Shown one piece after another: positions 44,495 through 55,671 of a stretch of 64,000 bases of DNA. This DNA is from Sorex araneus (taxonomy: Eukaryota; Chordata; Mammalia; Eulipotyphla; Soricidae), in contig NC_073303.1 of the NCBI RefSeq assembly GCF_027595985.1, forward strand, positions 20,250,675 to 20,314,674, in the 5' to 3' direction. Made by a program: the position numbers and the translations under genes. Under the pieces are notes generated by a model. That model was not told the DNA's origin, did not search any database, and saw nothing but the letters and a program-made list of their open reading frames with translations. Numbering within the stretch: position 1 is the stretch's first letter; every line of letters begins with the position of its first letter.

Positions 44495-44725
44495 AGCAGG
44501 TAGGGTGTTTGCCTTGCACATGGCAGACCAGGGTTGATTCCTCCGTTCCTCTCAGAGAGCCTGGCAAGCTACCGAGAGTATCTCGCCTGTATGGCAGAGC
44601 CTGGCAAGCTACCCATGGCATACTCGATATACTAAGAACAATAACAACAAGTCTCACAATGGAAACATTACTGGTGCCCGATTGAGCAAATCGATGAACA
44701 ATGAGATGACAGTGATACATCAATA
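44495..44725 (+). mobile_element. Long SINE, 5'-truncated head
   Basis: Starts within box A (gcagcaggtagggtg). Box B reads agggttgattcc, then the second body from tccgttcctctcag to gatgacagtgatac. No poly(A). Confidence 0.85.
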
Positions 44726-45241
44726 CAGTGATACTTGCTTTTACAAAGGAGAAAACTCTAATCAAAAGCAAACTCTCCCTAGCCTAAATTTTAAACCATT
44801 CAGCATGAGACTCTAAACTAATGTTCTATTTTAAATCATTCCTAATCCAATTTGGTGAGAATCAAGGGAACATGGAAATAAAAATGTGTACACTGTTCAT
44901 TAGCCTATTCTCTGCTCTGGGCTTGGTTCCAGGTGTAACCATGGCTGAAGACAACGTTAATGAAACGGAACAAAGGGACAGGAATGAGAGAGCATCCCAT
45001 AATGCGCTAAGGACCTAACAGATGACTGAAGCTCTTGGGGACAGCATCCCTTGCAGAGACAATAGCAAGGGCAGAAAGTGCCCTGACATGGAAACGCTCC
45101 AAAGACAGGGATGAAACTTTAGTGAGAAAGGCTAAGGGTATTAGAACTGGTCAGAGAGGCAGGGTAAAGTCCAATTATATAGGAGTTGGTGAAACAACAG
45201 AAGAATTTTGGATTATTTTCTATAGAAAATAAGAAGTTATT

Positions 45242-45423
45242 GGGGCTGGAGCGATAGCACAGCGGGTAGGGTGTTTGCCTTGCACGAGGCCAACCTGGGT
45301 TCTAATTCCACCATCCCATGTGGTCCCCTGAGCACCGCCAGGAGTAATTCCTGAGTGTAGAACCAGGAGTAATCCCTGTGCATCGCCGGGTGTGACCCAA
45401 AAACCAAAAAAAAAAAAAGAGAA
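45242..45423 (+). mobile_element. SOR-type SINE with 17-bp TSD
   Basis: Near-consensus copy ending gtgacccaaaaacc plus A tail. TSD gaaaataagaagttatt is perfect (45225-45241, 45424-45440). Confidence 0.97.
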
Positions 45424-45545
45424 GAAAATAAGAAGTTATTGAAGAACATGAGCAGGTAAATGATACAATCTGATGTATATTCTTAAAATACCATACTGAG
45501 TACTATAGTTAAAATGAGTGGAACTGGATTAAAATTAAGAATGAG

Positions 45546-45685
45546 GGGCTGGAGAGTTAGACCTGAGTTCACCTGGAATCCCATATGGTCCCCAAGCACT
45601 GCCCGGAGTAATTTCTGAGAGAAGAACTGGGAGTAACTCCTGAGCATCACCAGGTGTGACTCCAAAACAAAACAAAACAAAATAA
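45546..45685 (+). mobile_element. SOR-type SINE with internal deletion
   Basis: ggggctggagagttag runs straight into gacctgagttcacctgg, so part of the head is lost. The body and a (CAAAA)n tail are present. Confidence 0.85.
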
Positions 45686-45780
45686 AAAAGTAGCAATGAA
45701 ACTAACAAGGAGTCATTGGAGAAGTCTGTCTAGTTCAGAGCTAATAAAGACTTGGTTTAGTGTGCAGCAATGCTAAAATA

Positions 45781-46390
45781 TATCATTAAATACTCTACAC
45801 AATATTGTGTGCCTATATTCACACAACACATGTGAGTCTATGCACACACAGAGAAACACACATCGTAGTTAAAGCAGAGAATTGATTCTGTCACCCCTGG
45901 TTTCTATAGTATCATCACAATTATGCTCTTGCAAGAAACAATGGCTTCTAAACAAGCTATCTATTCCCAACTCCCTGTTTAATATGGTACATGACTAAGC
46001 TGAGCAGAAACGGGGGGAATTTCTGTCCAAAGGTCTGAAAGATTCAGATAACAGAACATGAAGTCTGATCTCCAGGGCTGCCTTTGATTTGGATTGTTCA
46101 GGTCTACATTGGAAAATTTAAGTGGGATGTAGTTGTGAGTAATGAGCAAATATACTAGTTATAATATGCTGTTTGAATTCAAAAGGGAGAGGGACTGCGT
46201 GTTGTTTGATTAGTTAACCATCTGTTGTATTAAATCATCTCCTACCTTGACACGGCACAGGTTTTTAATTGAGCTCCGACTCCAGTGGAAAACTCCCAAA
46301 TGGATTCACCATATTGTTGCCAGAAGGCTAGGGCTCGCAGACAGCTCCAGTTAGTGTCTCTTCTCCTGAAAAAACTTCAAAAGCTCTCTC
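45781..46390. other. Single-copy sequence
   Basis: No repeat or exon recognised. Confidence 0.45.
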
Positions 46391-46397
46391 TCTCGGG

Positions 46398-46568
46398 GCT
46401 GGAGTGCTAGCACAGCGGGGAGGGCATTTGCCTTGCACACGGCCGACCCGGGTTCGATTCCCAGCATCCCATATGGTCCCCCAAGCACACCAGGAGTAAT
46501 TCCTGAGTGCATGAACCAGGAGTAACCCCTGTGCATTGCCGGGTGTGACCCAAAAAGAAAAAGAAAAA
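46398..46568 (+). mobile_element. SOR-type SINE
   Basis: ggggctggagtgctagcacagcgggg with box B gggttcgattcccagc. Flanks aaaagctctctctctc and aaaagctctttctctc form a TSD with one mismatch. Confidence 0.95.
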
Positions 46569-46602
46569 AGCTCTTTCTCTCTCACCTAAAGAATGAAGTT
46601 CC

Positions 46603-46779
46603 AGGGGCTGGAGCGACAGCACAGCAGGCAAAGTGTTTGCCTTGCATGCGGCCAACCTGGGTTCGATTCTCAGCATTCGACATGGCCCTCCGAGCACCAC
46701 CAGGAGTTATTCCTTAGTGCAGAGCCAGGAATTAACCCCTGTGCGTTGCCGGGTATGGCCCAAAAAGAAAAAAAAAAAA
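46603..46779 (+). mobile_element. SOR-type SINE
   Basis: ggggctggagcgacagcacagcagg with box B gggttcgattctcagc. TSD atgaagttcca at about 46592 and 46782. It lies 35 bp from the previous copy. Confidence 0.95.
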
Positions 46780-46907
46780 ACATGAAGTTCCAGCTCCTTT
46801 TGCACTCTAGAACCTCTCCCCCACCCCGACTCTCTCCCTCCCACCCCTCCCTCTCAGCTCTGGCCCCTACTCTCCTGGTGCCTTTTGCTGGACCAAAACT
46901 GAGAGGG

Positions 46908-47085
46908 AGAAGACTGAAGAGATAGTACCTGGGCTAAGCTATTTGTCTTGCTTGAAGTTGATCCTGGTTTGATCCCCAGCACCACATATGATCCCCTGAG
47001 AACCACCAGGAGTGACCCCCTAAGCACAGAGCCAGGGAGTAACCCCTGGCCACCCCCAGATGTGGCCCAACTACCACCCAATGAG
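46908..47085 (+). mobile_element. Old SOR-type SINE
   Basis: gactgaagagatagtacctgg and tggtttgatccccagcacc. Third member of a three-SINE cluster, and more diverged than its neighbours. Confidence 0.85.
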
Positions 47086-47089
47086 GAAG

Positions 47090-47480
47090 GCAATACTTCT
47101 GTTCACACAAAGAGCTTCTTCTCCTGATTGTTAGTTAGTACACCCTTCATTACATAAGTGCCCAGCAGGCCTCAGCCTGGGTTGTGTTAAGCAACTTTTT
47201 TTCCCATTCCCTTAAAGTGATTACTTTTAAGAGTGATCCACTAGAACCTTGAAGGAATGGGGGGAGGGGTTCCCTGAAACACTTATGAGAGAAACACCAG
47301 GTGAAGTTGATGTTTATACTATTAGTAACAGGGTGTTATTTGCCTTTTCTCCTGCACTGGCATTGGTGAGAATCATGCAAGAGCAACCGTGAGAGATTTA
47401 GCTGGTATCTTATCACAAATCAAGGCATCAAGGCAGTGGCAGCAAAAACCAGTTATATTTACCATTGTCATGAAAGAATC
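47090..47480. other. Single-copy sequence
   Basis: Nothing recognised. Confidence 0.4.
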
Positions 47481-47499
47481 AGTAAAAAGTGTTCATTGA

Positions 47500-47748
47500 G
47501 GAGAGAGAGGGGAGAGAGAGAGAGAGAGGGAGAGAGAGAGAGAGAGAGAAGAGAGCAAAAGAGAGGAAAGTGACTGCCATAGAGGCAGGCTGAGGTGAGG
47601 GGGTGAGGGAGGGAAACTAGGGACTCTGGTGCTGGGAAACGTACACTGGTGGAAGGATGGGTGCTGAAACATTGTATGACTAAAACCTAATCATGAATAG
47701 TTTTGAAAGGGTCCATTCACAGTGACTTAATAAAAAAAAAATTTTTAA
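47500..47748 (+). mobile_element. L1 3'UTR insertion with GA tract
   Basis: A GA array (about 47502-47555) precedes gtgactgccatagaggcagg. The end is cagtgacttaataaaaaaa. Similar flanks (aaagtgttcattg, aaggtgttcattg) suggest a TSD. Confidence 0.88.
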
Positions 47749-47821
47749 AGGTGTTCATTGTACTAAATTCCAATCCTTAAATATAGAACATTTTTTTCTA
47801 TATTCTTAATGTTTTTTTTCT

Positions 47822-47973
47822 AAAAACCACACCTGGTTTTTCTTGGGCTTGCTCCAGTCCCTGAATTTAGGGATCACTCCCTTAAGGGACCAGATGTGGC
47901 ACCACGGATCAAACCCAGGTTGGACATGTCCAAGGCAAATGGCTTACCTGCTATAATATCTCTCCATCCCTGA
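47822..47973 (-). mobile_element. Old SINE (SOR-like)
   Basis: ggatcaaacccaggttggac and gctataatatctctccatccc are the complement of box B and the 5' end. It is strongly diverged. Confidence 0.65.
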
Positions 47974-48119
47974 AAACAGAGTCTTCTAAGAGTCAATACA
48001 AAGAAATGAGAAAGACATATTCAAGCACTTCAACAAACACATTAACCCTCAGCGGTATTCCTCAGGGAAACACTTGAGTTGTAGGCTGAGAGAATCACTT
48101 CTGCTTCTGCCTTATTTCC

Positions 48120-48665
48120 CGGTAGAGTAAGCTCTCACTTAACAGAGTGACAGATTCTTGGGAACTGTGACTTCACGTGAAACAACATAAAATGAAACCA
48201 ATTTGACCAGAGGTTAATTGTTACAAACTAGAGTTAAGTTCCTAGGGTTTATTTCTGATCACAAAACTTTAAAATAAGGACGACAAGCATGTTCTGATTT
48301 TAAGCAATCATGTGTATGCATTCATTTGTTCATTTTCTGTCCCACTAACGCCCATTTATGGGTGTCGGCAGCCAGACCCTCATATGGCAGCTCAGGCAGC
48401 AAAGTGGTACCCAACCCCTGAACTGGATGCTTTTCCCTCGAAGTCCATCTGTCTCATATACACAATCAACTGTGACAGTTTAGACACACCAACAAATATG
48501 CAGATGTTTGGGCTGAGTACTCACTGGAGAAATCTCTCCACGCAGACATGGAGAAAACATGAAAACCAACAGAAAGTGGCCCTGACCAAGAATCAATTTT
48601 CTTCTCATCAATGTTATAATGAAACGACATTGAAAAGAACTACTCAAAGGGAAGCTAGAATTATT
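48120..48665 (+). mobile_element. Ancient vertebrate-type repeat; source of a 169-codon spurious frame
   Basis: The start (gctctcacttaacagagtg; aaacaacataaaatgaaacc; gagttaagttcctaggg) and the end (caatgttataatgaaacgac) look like matching terminal motifs of an old mammalian repeat. The middle holds accccctgaactgg-type text and cgcagacatggagaaaacatg. Reverse-complemented, these resemble the widespread GAGCTGCC...AGGCTCCGG and CATGTCTGCGTGG motifs of old vertebrate SINE or LINE tails. The open frame 48312-48821 runs through this repeat and past its end, so I do not call it a gene. Confidence 0.5.
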
Positions 48666-48669
48666 CAGG

Positions 48670-49085
48670 CTTGGGTATCCAGCAGATGTGTTCTGGAAAA
48701 GGAACCAAGTGTACCTGTCTTAAAGAAAACAAACCAGAAAGCATTTTTACCATTGCCAATGGTAAAATTTGAATTCTGCGTATCAAAAATTGAAATTTGG
48801 GAAGATATGCAAGTTCTATAGCCTCCCAGTACTATAAATTTTTCTAGTGAGACTGGTGGTGATATTAATAAATAGGCTGTTAAAATCTAATAAAATATGT
48901 AAACATTTGGAAACTGTATAACTTAGCAAACCGATATTATTCAAATGACCATGTAATGTTACAAAACTACATATGAGTTAAGTCCATTCAAACTGCAGGG
49001 TAAATTAAGGCAACTGGGTTAGGGGGGTGTTGGGGAGATGTACTGGTTCATTCACAGCTGTGCCAGCCTGATGTATTTTAAAGTA
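48670..49085. other. AT-rich single-copy sequence
   Basis: Nothing recognised. Confidence 0.4.
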
Positions 49086-49088
49086 ACA

Positions 49089-49282
49089 GGGTCTGGAGAG
49101 ATAGTACAGTTGGTGGGGCATTTGCCTTGCATGTGGCTGACCTATATTCAATCCTCACCATCCCATATGGTACCTAAACCTCATCAGGAGTAACTCCTGA
49201 GTGCAGAGCCAGGAGTAACCCCCCTGAGGGTTGCCGGGGGGAAGGGGGGATATGGCCCCAAAAAAACAAAAACAAAACAAAA
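49089..49282 (+). mobile_element. SOR-type SINE
   Basis: gggtctggagagatagtacagttgg with box B tattcaatcctcacc and a long A/C tail. Confidence 0.88.
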
Positions 49283-49284
49283 AA

Positions 49285-49738
49285 TAATTAAAAGTAGCAC
49301 TGTAGCACTGTCGTCCTACAGTGAATTGTTGTTCATCAATTTGCTCGAGCAGGCACCAGTAACGTCTCCATTGTGAGACTTCTTGTTATTGTTTTTGGCA
49401 TATCAAATATCCCACGGTTAGAGCCAGGCAAGCTACTGAGAGTATCCTGCTTGCACGGCAGAGCCTGGCAAATTACAAGTAGCACTGTAGAACTGTAGCA
49501 CTGTCATCCCATTGCTCATGGATTTGCTCAAGCAGGCACTAGTAATGTCTCCATTGTAAAACTTGTTGTTACTGTTTTTGGCATATCAAATACACCATGG
49601 GTAGCTTGCCAGGCTCTACTGTGTGGGCGGGATACTCTCGGTAGCTTGCCAGGCTCTCCGAGAGGAACGGAGGAATCAAACCCGAGTTAGCTGCGTGGAA
49701 GGCAAATGCCCTACCCTCTGTGCTATCACTCCAGTCCA
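49285..49738 (-). mobile_element. Two tandem long SINEs
   Basis: Two reverse copies of the second body lie head to tail. The first is about 49290-49475 (gtcgtcctacagtgaattg, ggcatatcaaatatccc). The second is about 49480-49738 and includes the tRNA head (aatcaaacccgagttagc, gctatcactccagtcc). Each starts with the complement of the repetitive tail, gtagcactgtcat. Confidence 0.85.
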
Positions 49739-49739
49739 A

Positions 49740-50275
49740 ATTAAAACTACAGTAACAAAATATAAAATGTGTATTTCTGTCACCACAAACAAATCTAAAG
49801 AAGCTATGTAATCACAATCAACTTTTCACAAGACCTTTCTTTTTTAACTTGACAAACAAAATTTTAAAACATATAAAGAAATGCCAAGAAATACCACTAG
49901 CTAAAGCTGTTTGAAAAAAAGAAAAATGTTTAAAATTTTTTTGACTTTGAGATTTACTACTAAGTTGAGTTTCAGAATAATGTGATATAAAAATAGCCGT
50001 GGATGGTAGCCTAGCTGGGTAAAGTATTCTTGGTGAAGTGTTGGTTGAATTTTTTTGTTTGCCATGTGCTCTCAGGAGTCAACCCTGCATATTACCAAAT
50101 GCAGCCCAAAAATTAAACAAAAAAACAAAAAATTGATGAATGTTTGTTAAATTGAGGAAAGGTGCCTGGAAAAGCATGGAATGAGGTTATGACCACTAAT
50201 ACACAATAGCACTAATATTTCACTTAGTGTAGCCTTCAGTGAAACAGAAGTATTGGGGAAGGTGATCTCTAGGGA
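49740..50275. other. AT-rich sequence, possible SINE relic
   Basis: A weak SINE-like trace lies at about 49997-50130 (ggatggtagcctagctggg). Otherwise nothing recognised. Confidence 0.35.
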
Positions 50276-50279
50276 ATGA

Positions 50280-50307
50280 ATGTGTGTGTGAGTGTGTGTG
50301 TATGTGT

Positions 50308-50355
<48 letters not shown>

Positions 50356-50372
50356 GATAGAGATAGAGAGAC
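50280..50372. repeat. (TG)n(GA)n compound microsatellite
   Basis: TG repeats to about 50322, then GA repeats with GATA interruptions. Confidence 0.9.
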
Positions 50373-50389
50373 CACAGTGGTTTGTCCAT

Positions 50390-52250
50390 ACGTGATATTG
50401 TATATCAGTGAAACAAAATACTAATCCAACATACTTAATCCATATTTTTTTAATTTATTTATTTTTTAATTAGTGATTCACAGTGAGGGTATAGCTACAG
50501 ATTCGCACATTTTCGTGCTTGTTTTTCCCTCATGCAATGTTTAAGAGCCCATCCCTCCACCAGTGTCCATTTTTCACCACCCATGAATCCAATATTCCTC
50601 CCACCCACCCAGTCCCATCCCCCCACCCCACCCTGCCTCTGTAGTGGGGCATTCCAATTTGTTATCTCTCTTTCCTTTTGGGTGTTGTGGTTCCAAATAA
50701 GGGTATTGAGTGGTCATCCCGTTCAGTGTCTAGTCTACTTTCAGCACGCATCTACCTTCCCACGCAGGATCTCCAATCACATACTTAATCCATATTTTAG
50801 TTTAGCTATATCTGAAAGGATTTTAGGAGAGATATTCTATGTGCTGCCTGCACGAGCCAACCCTGGTCAAATATCAGATGCCACTTTGTTGGAATATAGC
50901 TCTAAACATTTTAGGTTTAACATTGGTATGTCCATTCTCCTCTGCCATAAGAGGTTTAGGTTTATCGGGTATTGCCCATCACAGTGTTCCTGAAGCACCC
51001 CCATTGTTTATTGGAATGGAGCTCTAAACATTTTAGAGTAACAGCGGTATGTCCTGTTCCCCTTGCCACAGGCAGCTTAGGTTTATCACAGTGCTCCTGT
51101 GGCACTTCCATTCCTCTGTGTTTATCTGTCAACTCTTCTCTGTGCTTTCTTCCCCAACAGGTCTAGTACCTTTTCCCCCTAATCAGACTCTGTTAACTTG
51201 TAAGGTCAGATTCCTCAGACATCTATGATTTTATATTTGTGAGTGGAATGTTGCTTTTCTCCTTCTCTTATGTCCTTTTGCATAGTTTACTTTAGAGCAA
51301 TGTTCTTTTTTTATAGACACAGGGAGACAGTTAATATTATGCTTTTGTAACTTGGGAGTTAATTGACTCCAAACAATATTCACTCCGGGGCATCTGCTTC
51401 CTCGACTTAAACTCAGTTGCCCTTAGTTCCTTACCACCCCAAAAGCAGAGTCCTGGTGAAGGATTGAATGGACCCAGGACAAGCTGTGAGCTATCGTGGC
51501 ATCGAAATGGGCCAGGCCAAAGCACCACAAATCTTAACAATAAGTTAAGAGCATGGTCATGGACAAATGCTGTCATGATCCAAAAAGTAACAACGAGATT
51601 GGGACCCTGCTAGGGTTAGGAAAGACTAATCTGGCCTGATCACTGTAGTCTGAGATCTATAGCGAGATAGCCCCAGGAGAGCAATCCTATAAGCTTAATG
51701 TATCTCTTGCTGTGTCCATACAACATTATTAATATTATGAATGTATGTGTGTTGGACTAAGGAGAGGAGAAACACACCCAGAGGCCAGTCATCTTGCTGG
51801 ATGAGGATCTGTCCTAGAAGAAGCTTCCCCTGAGGGAAGAACCTTACATCTGCTGATGTATGATGGCAACTGCGTGTAATTGTCACCCCAACCCCTCATG
51901 CTTGGGGATTTAACTAGGCCATAAGAGTGGGCTGGGGGAGCTAGAGGGAGAATGAGGTAGAATGTAGAGGGAGAATCGTGGGAGGAAGAAGCAGGAAGGA
52001 GAAGTATGAAGGAGCAGGAGACAAGAGGAGGATGAGGGGGGGAGGGGAGGGGGACAGAAGCAGAAGGAGAATCAGAGGAGAACGGAGATGAGATTGGAAT
52101 AAACTGCAATTGAGACCAAACAGCCTGGCCCTCATTCCTTTCTTCGTCTGCCCAACACCATCAGCCTCCCCAGGAAGTGGCATGAGACCACGGAACACAG
52201 GTGGTGAGAGAGAGAGAGTCGCCACGCAGCCCTGCCATAATTTATTTTTT
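50390..52250 (+). mobile_element. LTR of an endogenous retrovirus-type element (tentative), split by an L1
   Basis: The upstream part (50799-51110) has a roughly 115-bp tandem duplication: tagctctaaacattttag at about 50898 and gagctctaaacattttag at about 51020. The middle has gtggcatcgaaatgggcc and cccctcatgcttgggg. A purine-rich run then leads to ggaataaactgcaattgag (poly(A) signal) and a U5-like end at gaccacggaacacagg (about 52203). Internal genes are not visible. The limits are approximate. Confidence 0.5.
50449..50778 (-). mobile_element. L1 3'UTR with perfect 20-bp TSD
   Basis: Reverse copy with poly-T, tcaccagtgtc-type text and cctctgtagtggggcattcc. The TSD acatacttaatccatatttt is exact at 50429-50448 and 50779-50798. 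It is among the clearest recent insertions here. Confidence 0.95.
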
Positions 52251-52254
52251 GAAT

Positions 52255-53400
52255 ACACACCACTGTACCATCCTCTGAGCACCACCACACACCTTGAGAG
52301 GGTGGGATAGGACTACACCCTGAGCACCACTAGATGCCCACCCTCCACCCCCTCCAAAAAAAAAAAAAAAACAAGGAGGCTAAGTAACTCAGATAGCCTT
52401 AAATGTACGAAATTTTGAGGATTACAGAAGTCTATAAACGCCGTGAGTTAATGAACACCATTGTAACAACAGCAACAGAGGCAAGGGAAGGGGGTGAATT
52501 GTCATTCAGTGGTTTGGGGGTGAGAGGAAGGTTGGTTTGGGTTTGGTTTTGGTTTTGGTTCTTTAGCATTTCAGGCCACACTTTGTATTGGCCGTTTGGA
52601 CAGAAACAGGAGGTTGTTAGCCAGGAAGGATGACCCCATCCTACTGCTGGAAGCCGCGCCTGGCCTCCTCTTTGCCGATTCTGGGTTTGGCCCCAGAGCA
52701 GCCCGTCCCACGTGGCTTGTCTGCGGTGCTTACACCTCTCCGCCCACTCAGCACCACACAGAACTCCCGACCGTAGATACCGATGCTTCGGGTCATATTT
52801 GATTCCCAGATCCGTGTGCTCCTGGATCCCAAAACCAAAGTTTCCAGTATGGGAAAGGCTATTGTTTCCTAATTCCTACTAACACTTCCTCCAGGATTTC
52901 TTCTGCCCTGGCTCAGAGGGCAGCGCAGGGGACAGCAATCGGCGCCTTCCCCCGATGCTGAAAGACCTGATGGTGTTTGGAGCTTTGGAGAACACCGGGG
53001 TACGCCCCGGTGCGCTGTTCCTGCACCCTGGCGGCACGGGTCAGCCCGGGTCAGCTCTCTGCCAGGCAGATGAGGAGGCAGAGCTTGAGGGGCGTGAAGA
53101 AGTTTCCCCATGGGATTCTCCTTTTCAGCGTGGTCCTGCGCCAGGATGGAGAACAGGAAGTCACTTAGTATGGGGAAAGAGCAAATGCTTTCTGACAAAT
53201 GAAGTGTGAAGAATTCATTATTATGGGGTTTCTCTACGGTGACCACTGGTCTTTATCTTTTTACACAAGGTCCTGGCATATCAACCGTGGGAAATGTCGT
53301 GACTCCAGGAAGGACACTTGCAGTCCTAGGTTACATACATTCCAAACAGAATCTGGTCCAAAAAACTTGTAAGTCATGAACTGCAAGTTAAATCTAAGGG
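52255..53400. other. Single-copy sequence with GC-rich patch
   Basis: GC-rich with scattered CpG between about 52640 and 53060. No exon, SINE or L1 is supported. The overlapping frames at 52869-53246 (minus) and 52955-53209 (plus) have no identifiable domain. Confidence 0.45.
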
Positions 53401-53409
53401 TTGACAAGG

Positions 53410-53760
53410 ACAGTAGAAACAAGGGCCAGGTGGATTGGTCCACGGTTGGAAGCCTGCCTCAAGTCTGGGGGGAAGGCAGTTGGGATAGAGAAGGGACCAC
53501 TATTTCAATGATACTTGGAAATGGTCACTCTGGATAAGAACTGCGTGCTTAAAATAGGTAAAGGAACAAACATGGGGTGAGGGGGGTGTCGGGAGTGAAA
53601 CTGGGAACTTTGGTGTGGGAAATGCGCACTGGTGGATGGGTGGGTGTTGGAACATTGTATGATTGAAACCCAACCATGAAGAGCTCTGTAACTGTGTATC
53701 TCACAGTGATTTAATTTAAATAAGTAATTAAAAATAAAATAAATAAGATAAAAATAATTA
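53410..53760 (+). mobile_element. L1 3'UTR (type A)
   Basis: gattggtccacggttggaagc to cacagtgatttaattta plus AT-rich tail. 5'-truncated. Confidence 0.88.
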
Positions 53761-53807
53761 AAATATAAAGGAGAGAAATTGCCAGTAAAATGAATAACTT
53801 TAAGGTT

Positions 53808-53990
53808 AGGTCAGGAGAGATAATACAAGGAGTTAAGGCAATTGCCTTGCATGTAGCCAAGCCTGGCTTGACTCCCTGGCACCACAGAGAGACTCCTGAG
53901 CACTGCCAAGGATCACCTCTCTCCTTCATAGAGCCAGGAATGACTCCAGGGCACTGCAGAGTATGGCCTTACACACCACCAACAAAATAA
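53808..53990 (+). mobile_element. Old SOR-type SINE
   Basis: gtcaggagagataatacaagg and tggcttgactccctggcacc. Diverged. Confidence 0.8.
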
Positions 53991-54009
53991 AATAAAGTGA
54001 ATTTTAATT

Positions 54010-54182
54010 TTTTTTTTTGATTTTTGGGTCACACCCGGTGATGCGCAGGGGTTACTCCTGCCTTTGCACTCAGGAATTACTCCTGGAAGTGCTCAGGGGA
54101 ACATATAAGATGCTGGGAATTGACCCTGGGTCAGCCATGTGCAAGGCAAATGCCCTATCCCCTGTGCTATCGCTCCAGCCCC
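54010..54182 (-). mobile_element. SOR-type SINE
   Basis: gggtcacacccggtgatgcg to tcgctccagcccc. Short gaattttt repeats flank it. Confidence 0.94.
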
Positions 54183-54202
54183 GAATTTTTAAAAAATTGA
54201 GG

Positions 54203-54372
54203 GTTCTGGGGGTACAGCAGATACAGTTTGCCTTGTGTGTAGCTGATATGGGTTCGATCCCTAGCATTGCATACGGTCTCCTAAGCATCGCCAAGAATAA
54301 TTCCTAAATGCAGAGCCAAGAGTAACCCCTGAGCATTGCCGGGTGTGGCCTAAAAACAAAACAAACAAAATA
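54203..54372 (+). mobile_element. SOR-type SINE
   Basis: ggttctgggggtacagcag with box B gggttcgatccctagc and a (CAAA)n tail. Opposite orientation to the preceding copy 20 bp away, forming an inverted pair. Confidence 0.9.
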
Positions 54373-54552
54373 TCAAGGGTCATGCTTTACCCTAGTCCAC
54401 TTCAAAATTTTAGATGAGAGGGAAGAAAGGCAAGAAAGAAGGAAGACCAGAGCCCAAATTCAGAAATTTAAAACTTAAGCAATATAAGCTCAGCGTTAAT
54501 GGTCTGTAAGTATATTCCTTTCTCCCTAAAATTACTTTAAAATAGTCGTATT

Positions 54553-54738
54553 AGGGGCTGGAGCAATAGCACAGTGGGTAGGGTGTTTGCCTTGCACGAG
54601 GCCAACCCAGGTTCGATTCCCAGCATCCCATATGGTCCCCTGAGCACCGCCAGGAGTAACTCCTGAGTGCTAAGCCAGGAGTAACCCCTGTACATTGCTG
54701 GTGTGACCCAAAAAGCAAAAAACAAAACAAAACAAAAA
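54553..54738 (+). mobile_element. SOR-type SINE with TSD
   Basis: ggggctggagcaatagcacagtggg. TSD aaaatagtcgtatt at 54539-54552 and 54741-54754. Confidence 0.96.
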
Positions 54739-54754
54739 CTAAAATAGTCGTATT

Positions 54755-55262
54755 CTAGTCAACCGCCAGCCCCAGACAGTCTCAGAGCTTGAAACACTTG
54801 GTTTCTCCTGCTTCGAAAACAGCCCACTTTATCCTGTGCCGACTTAATAATTATAGGTCTTATTAACAGAGATGGGTGTAATACCATACAATAAGAGGCA
54901 TTGCAAATTGCATGCTCCCCCAAAGGACTAATGATCAGTGCCAGTTTATATACCAAACTTTAAAAATATGAGTACTATTTAACTCCCACACTGGAGTTCT
55001 CTAAATCTACTAAAATGATTCAGTTTCATAATTTCAGCTGAGCACATCCTTTCTGAGAAAATCTATTTGATCCTTGCTTCAAGGAAGCGAAAAGGGTGTC
55101 CATAAATATCTGTCCTCAGATTTCTTTTCTTTGTATACACTGTTCAATTTATGCCTCACCAGTACTGAAATGTGCCACTGGCTTCTGAATTTTTCAAATA
55201 TTGTGTTACTGTCATGGCAATGGTGTCAATGTAGAAAATTTGGGAAGCCAGGAAATGTATAA
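54755..55262. other. Single-copy sequence
   Basis: Nothing recognised. Confidence 0.45.
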
Positions 55263-55264
55263 CG

Positions 55265-55299
55265 AAGTAAGGAGCAAGAGTGTGTGTGAGGGGGGGGGA

Positions 55300-55373
<74 letters not shown>

Positions 55374-55530
55374 AAGTGCCTGCCACAGAGGCAGTAGGGG
55401 GAAACTGGGGACATTGGTGGTAGGAAATATACACTGGTGAGGAGATGGGTGTTGGAACATTATATAACTGGAACACATCATGAACCTCCTTGTAACTATG
55501 TATCTCACTGTGATTCAATTAAAAATAAAT
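55265..55530 (+). mobile_element. L1 3'UTR (type A) with long GA tract
   Basis: A GA array (55303-55367) precedes gtgcctgccacagaggcag. The end is cactgtgattcaattaaaa. Confidence 0.9.
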
Positions 55531-55539
55531 CACTTCATT

Positions 55540-55620
55540 TGTATCACTTGTAGTCCCATTGTTCATAGATTTGCTCGAACGGGCGCCAGTAACTTCTCCA
55601 TTCATCTCTGCCAGTCGACC
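55540..55620 (-). mobile_element. Long-SINE body fragment
   Basis: gtatcacttgtagtcccattg and tttgctcgaacgggcgcc match the 3' part of the second SINE body. Confidence 0.75.
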
Positions 55621-55671
55621 AAAAATAAATAAATAAAATTTTAAAGTATATAGGAAACAAACAAACAAAAA

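Larger units (their letters stand above)
44880..45780 (+). mobile_element. Ancient mammalian repeat, split by two SINEs (tentative)
   Basis: Segments ctctgctctgggcttggttccagg, gcagaaagtgccctgacatgg, ggtcagagaggcagggtaaag and ggagtcattggagaagtctg fall in the order of an old interspersed repeat I recall but cannot name. SINEs at 45242-45423 and about 45546-45680 interrupt it. Open frames here (44821-45232) are incidental. Confidence 0.4.

Noticed and set aside
44821..45018. Frame with a hydrophobic start (signal-like) and NVNE/RDRN tail
   Set aside because: It overlaps a probable ancient repeat and stops after 65 codons; a second frame follows in another phase.
48312..48821. 169-codon open frame as a possible gene
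   Set aside because: It begins inside an ancient repeat and shows no domain, signal or splice context I can recognise. Kept only as something to exclude.
52640..53060. CpG island with promoter
   Set aside because: GC-rich with some CpG, but not dense or long enough by eye, and no first-exon features are seen.
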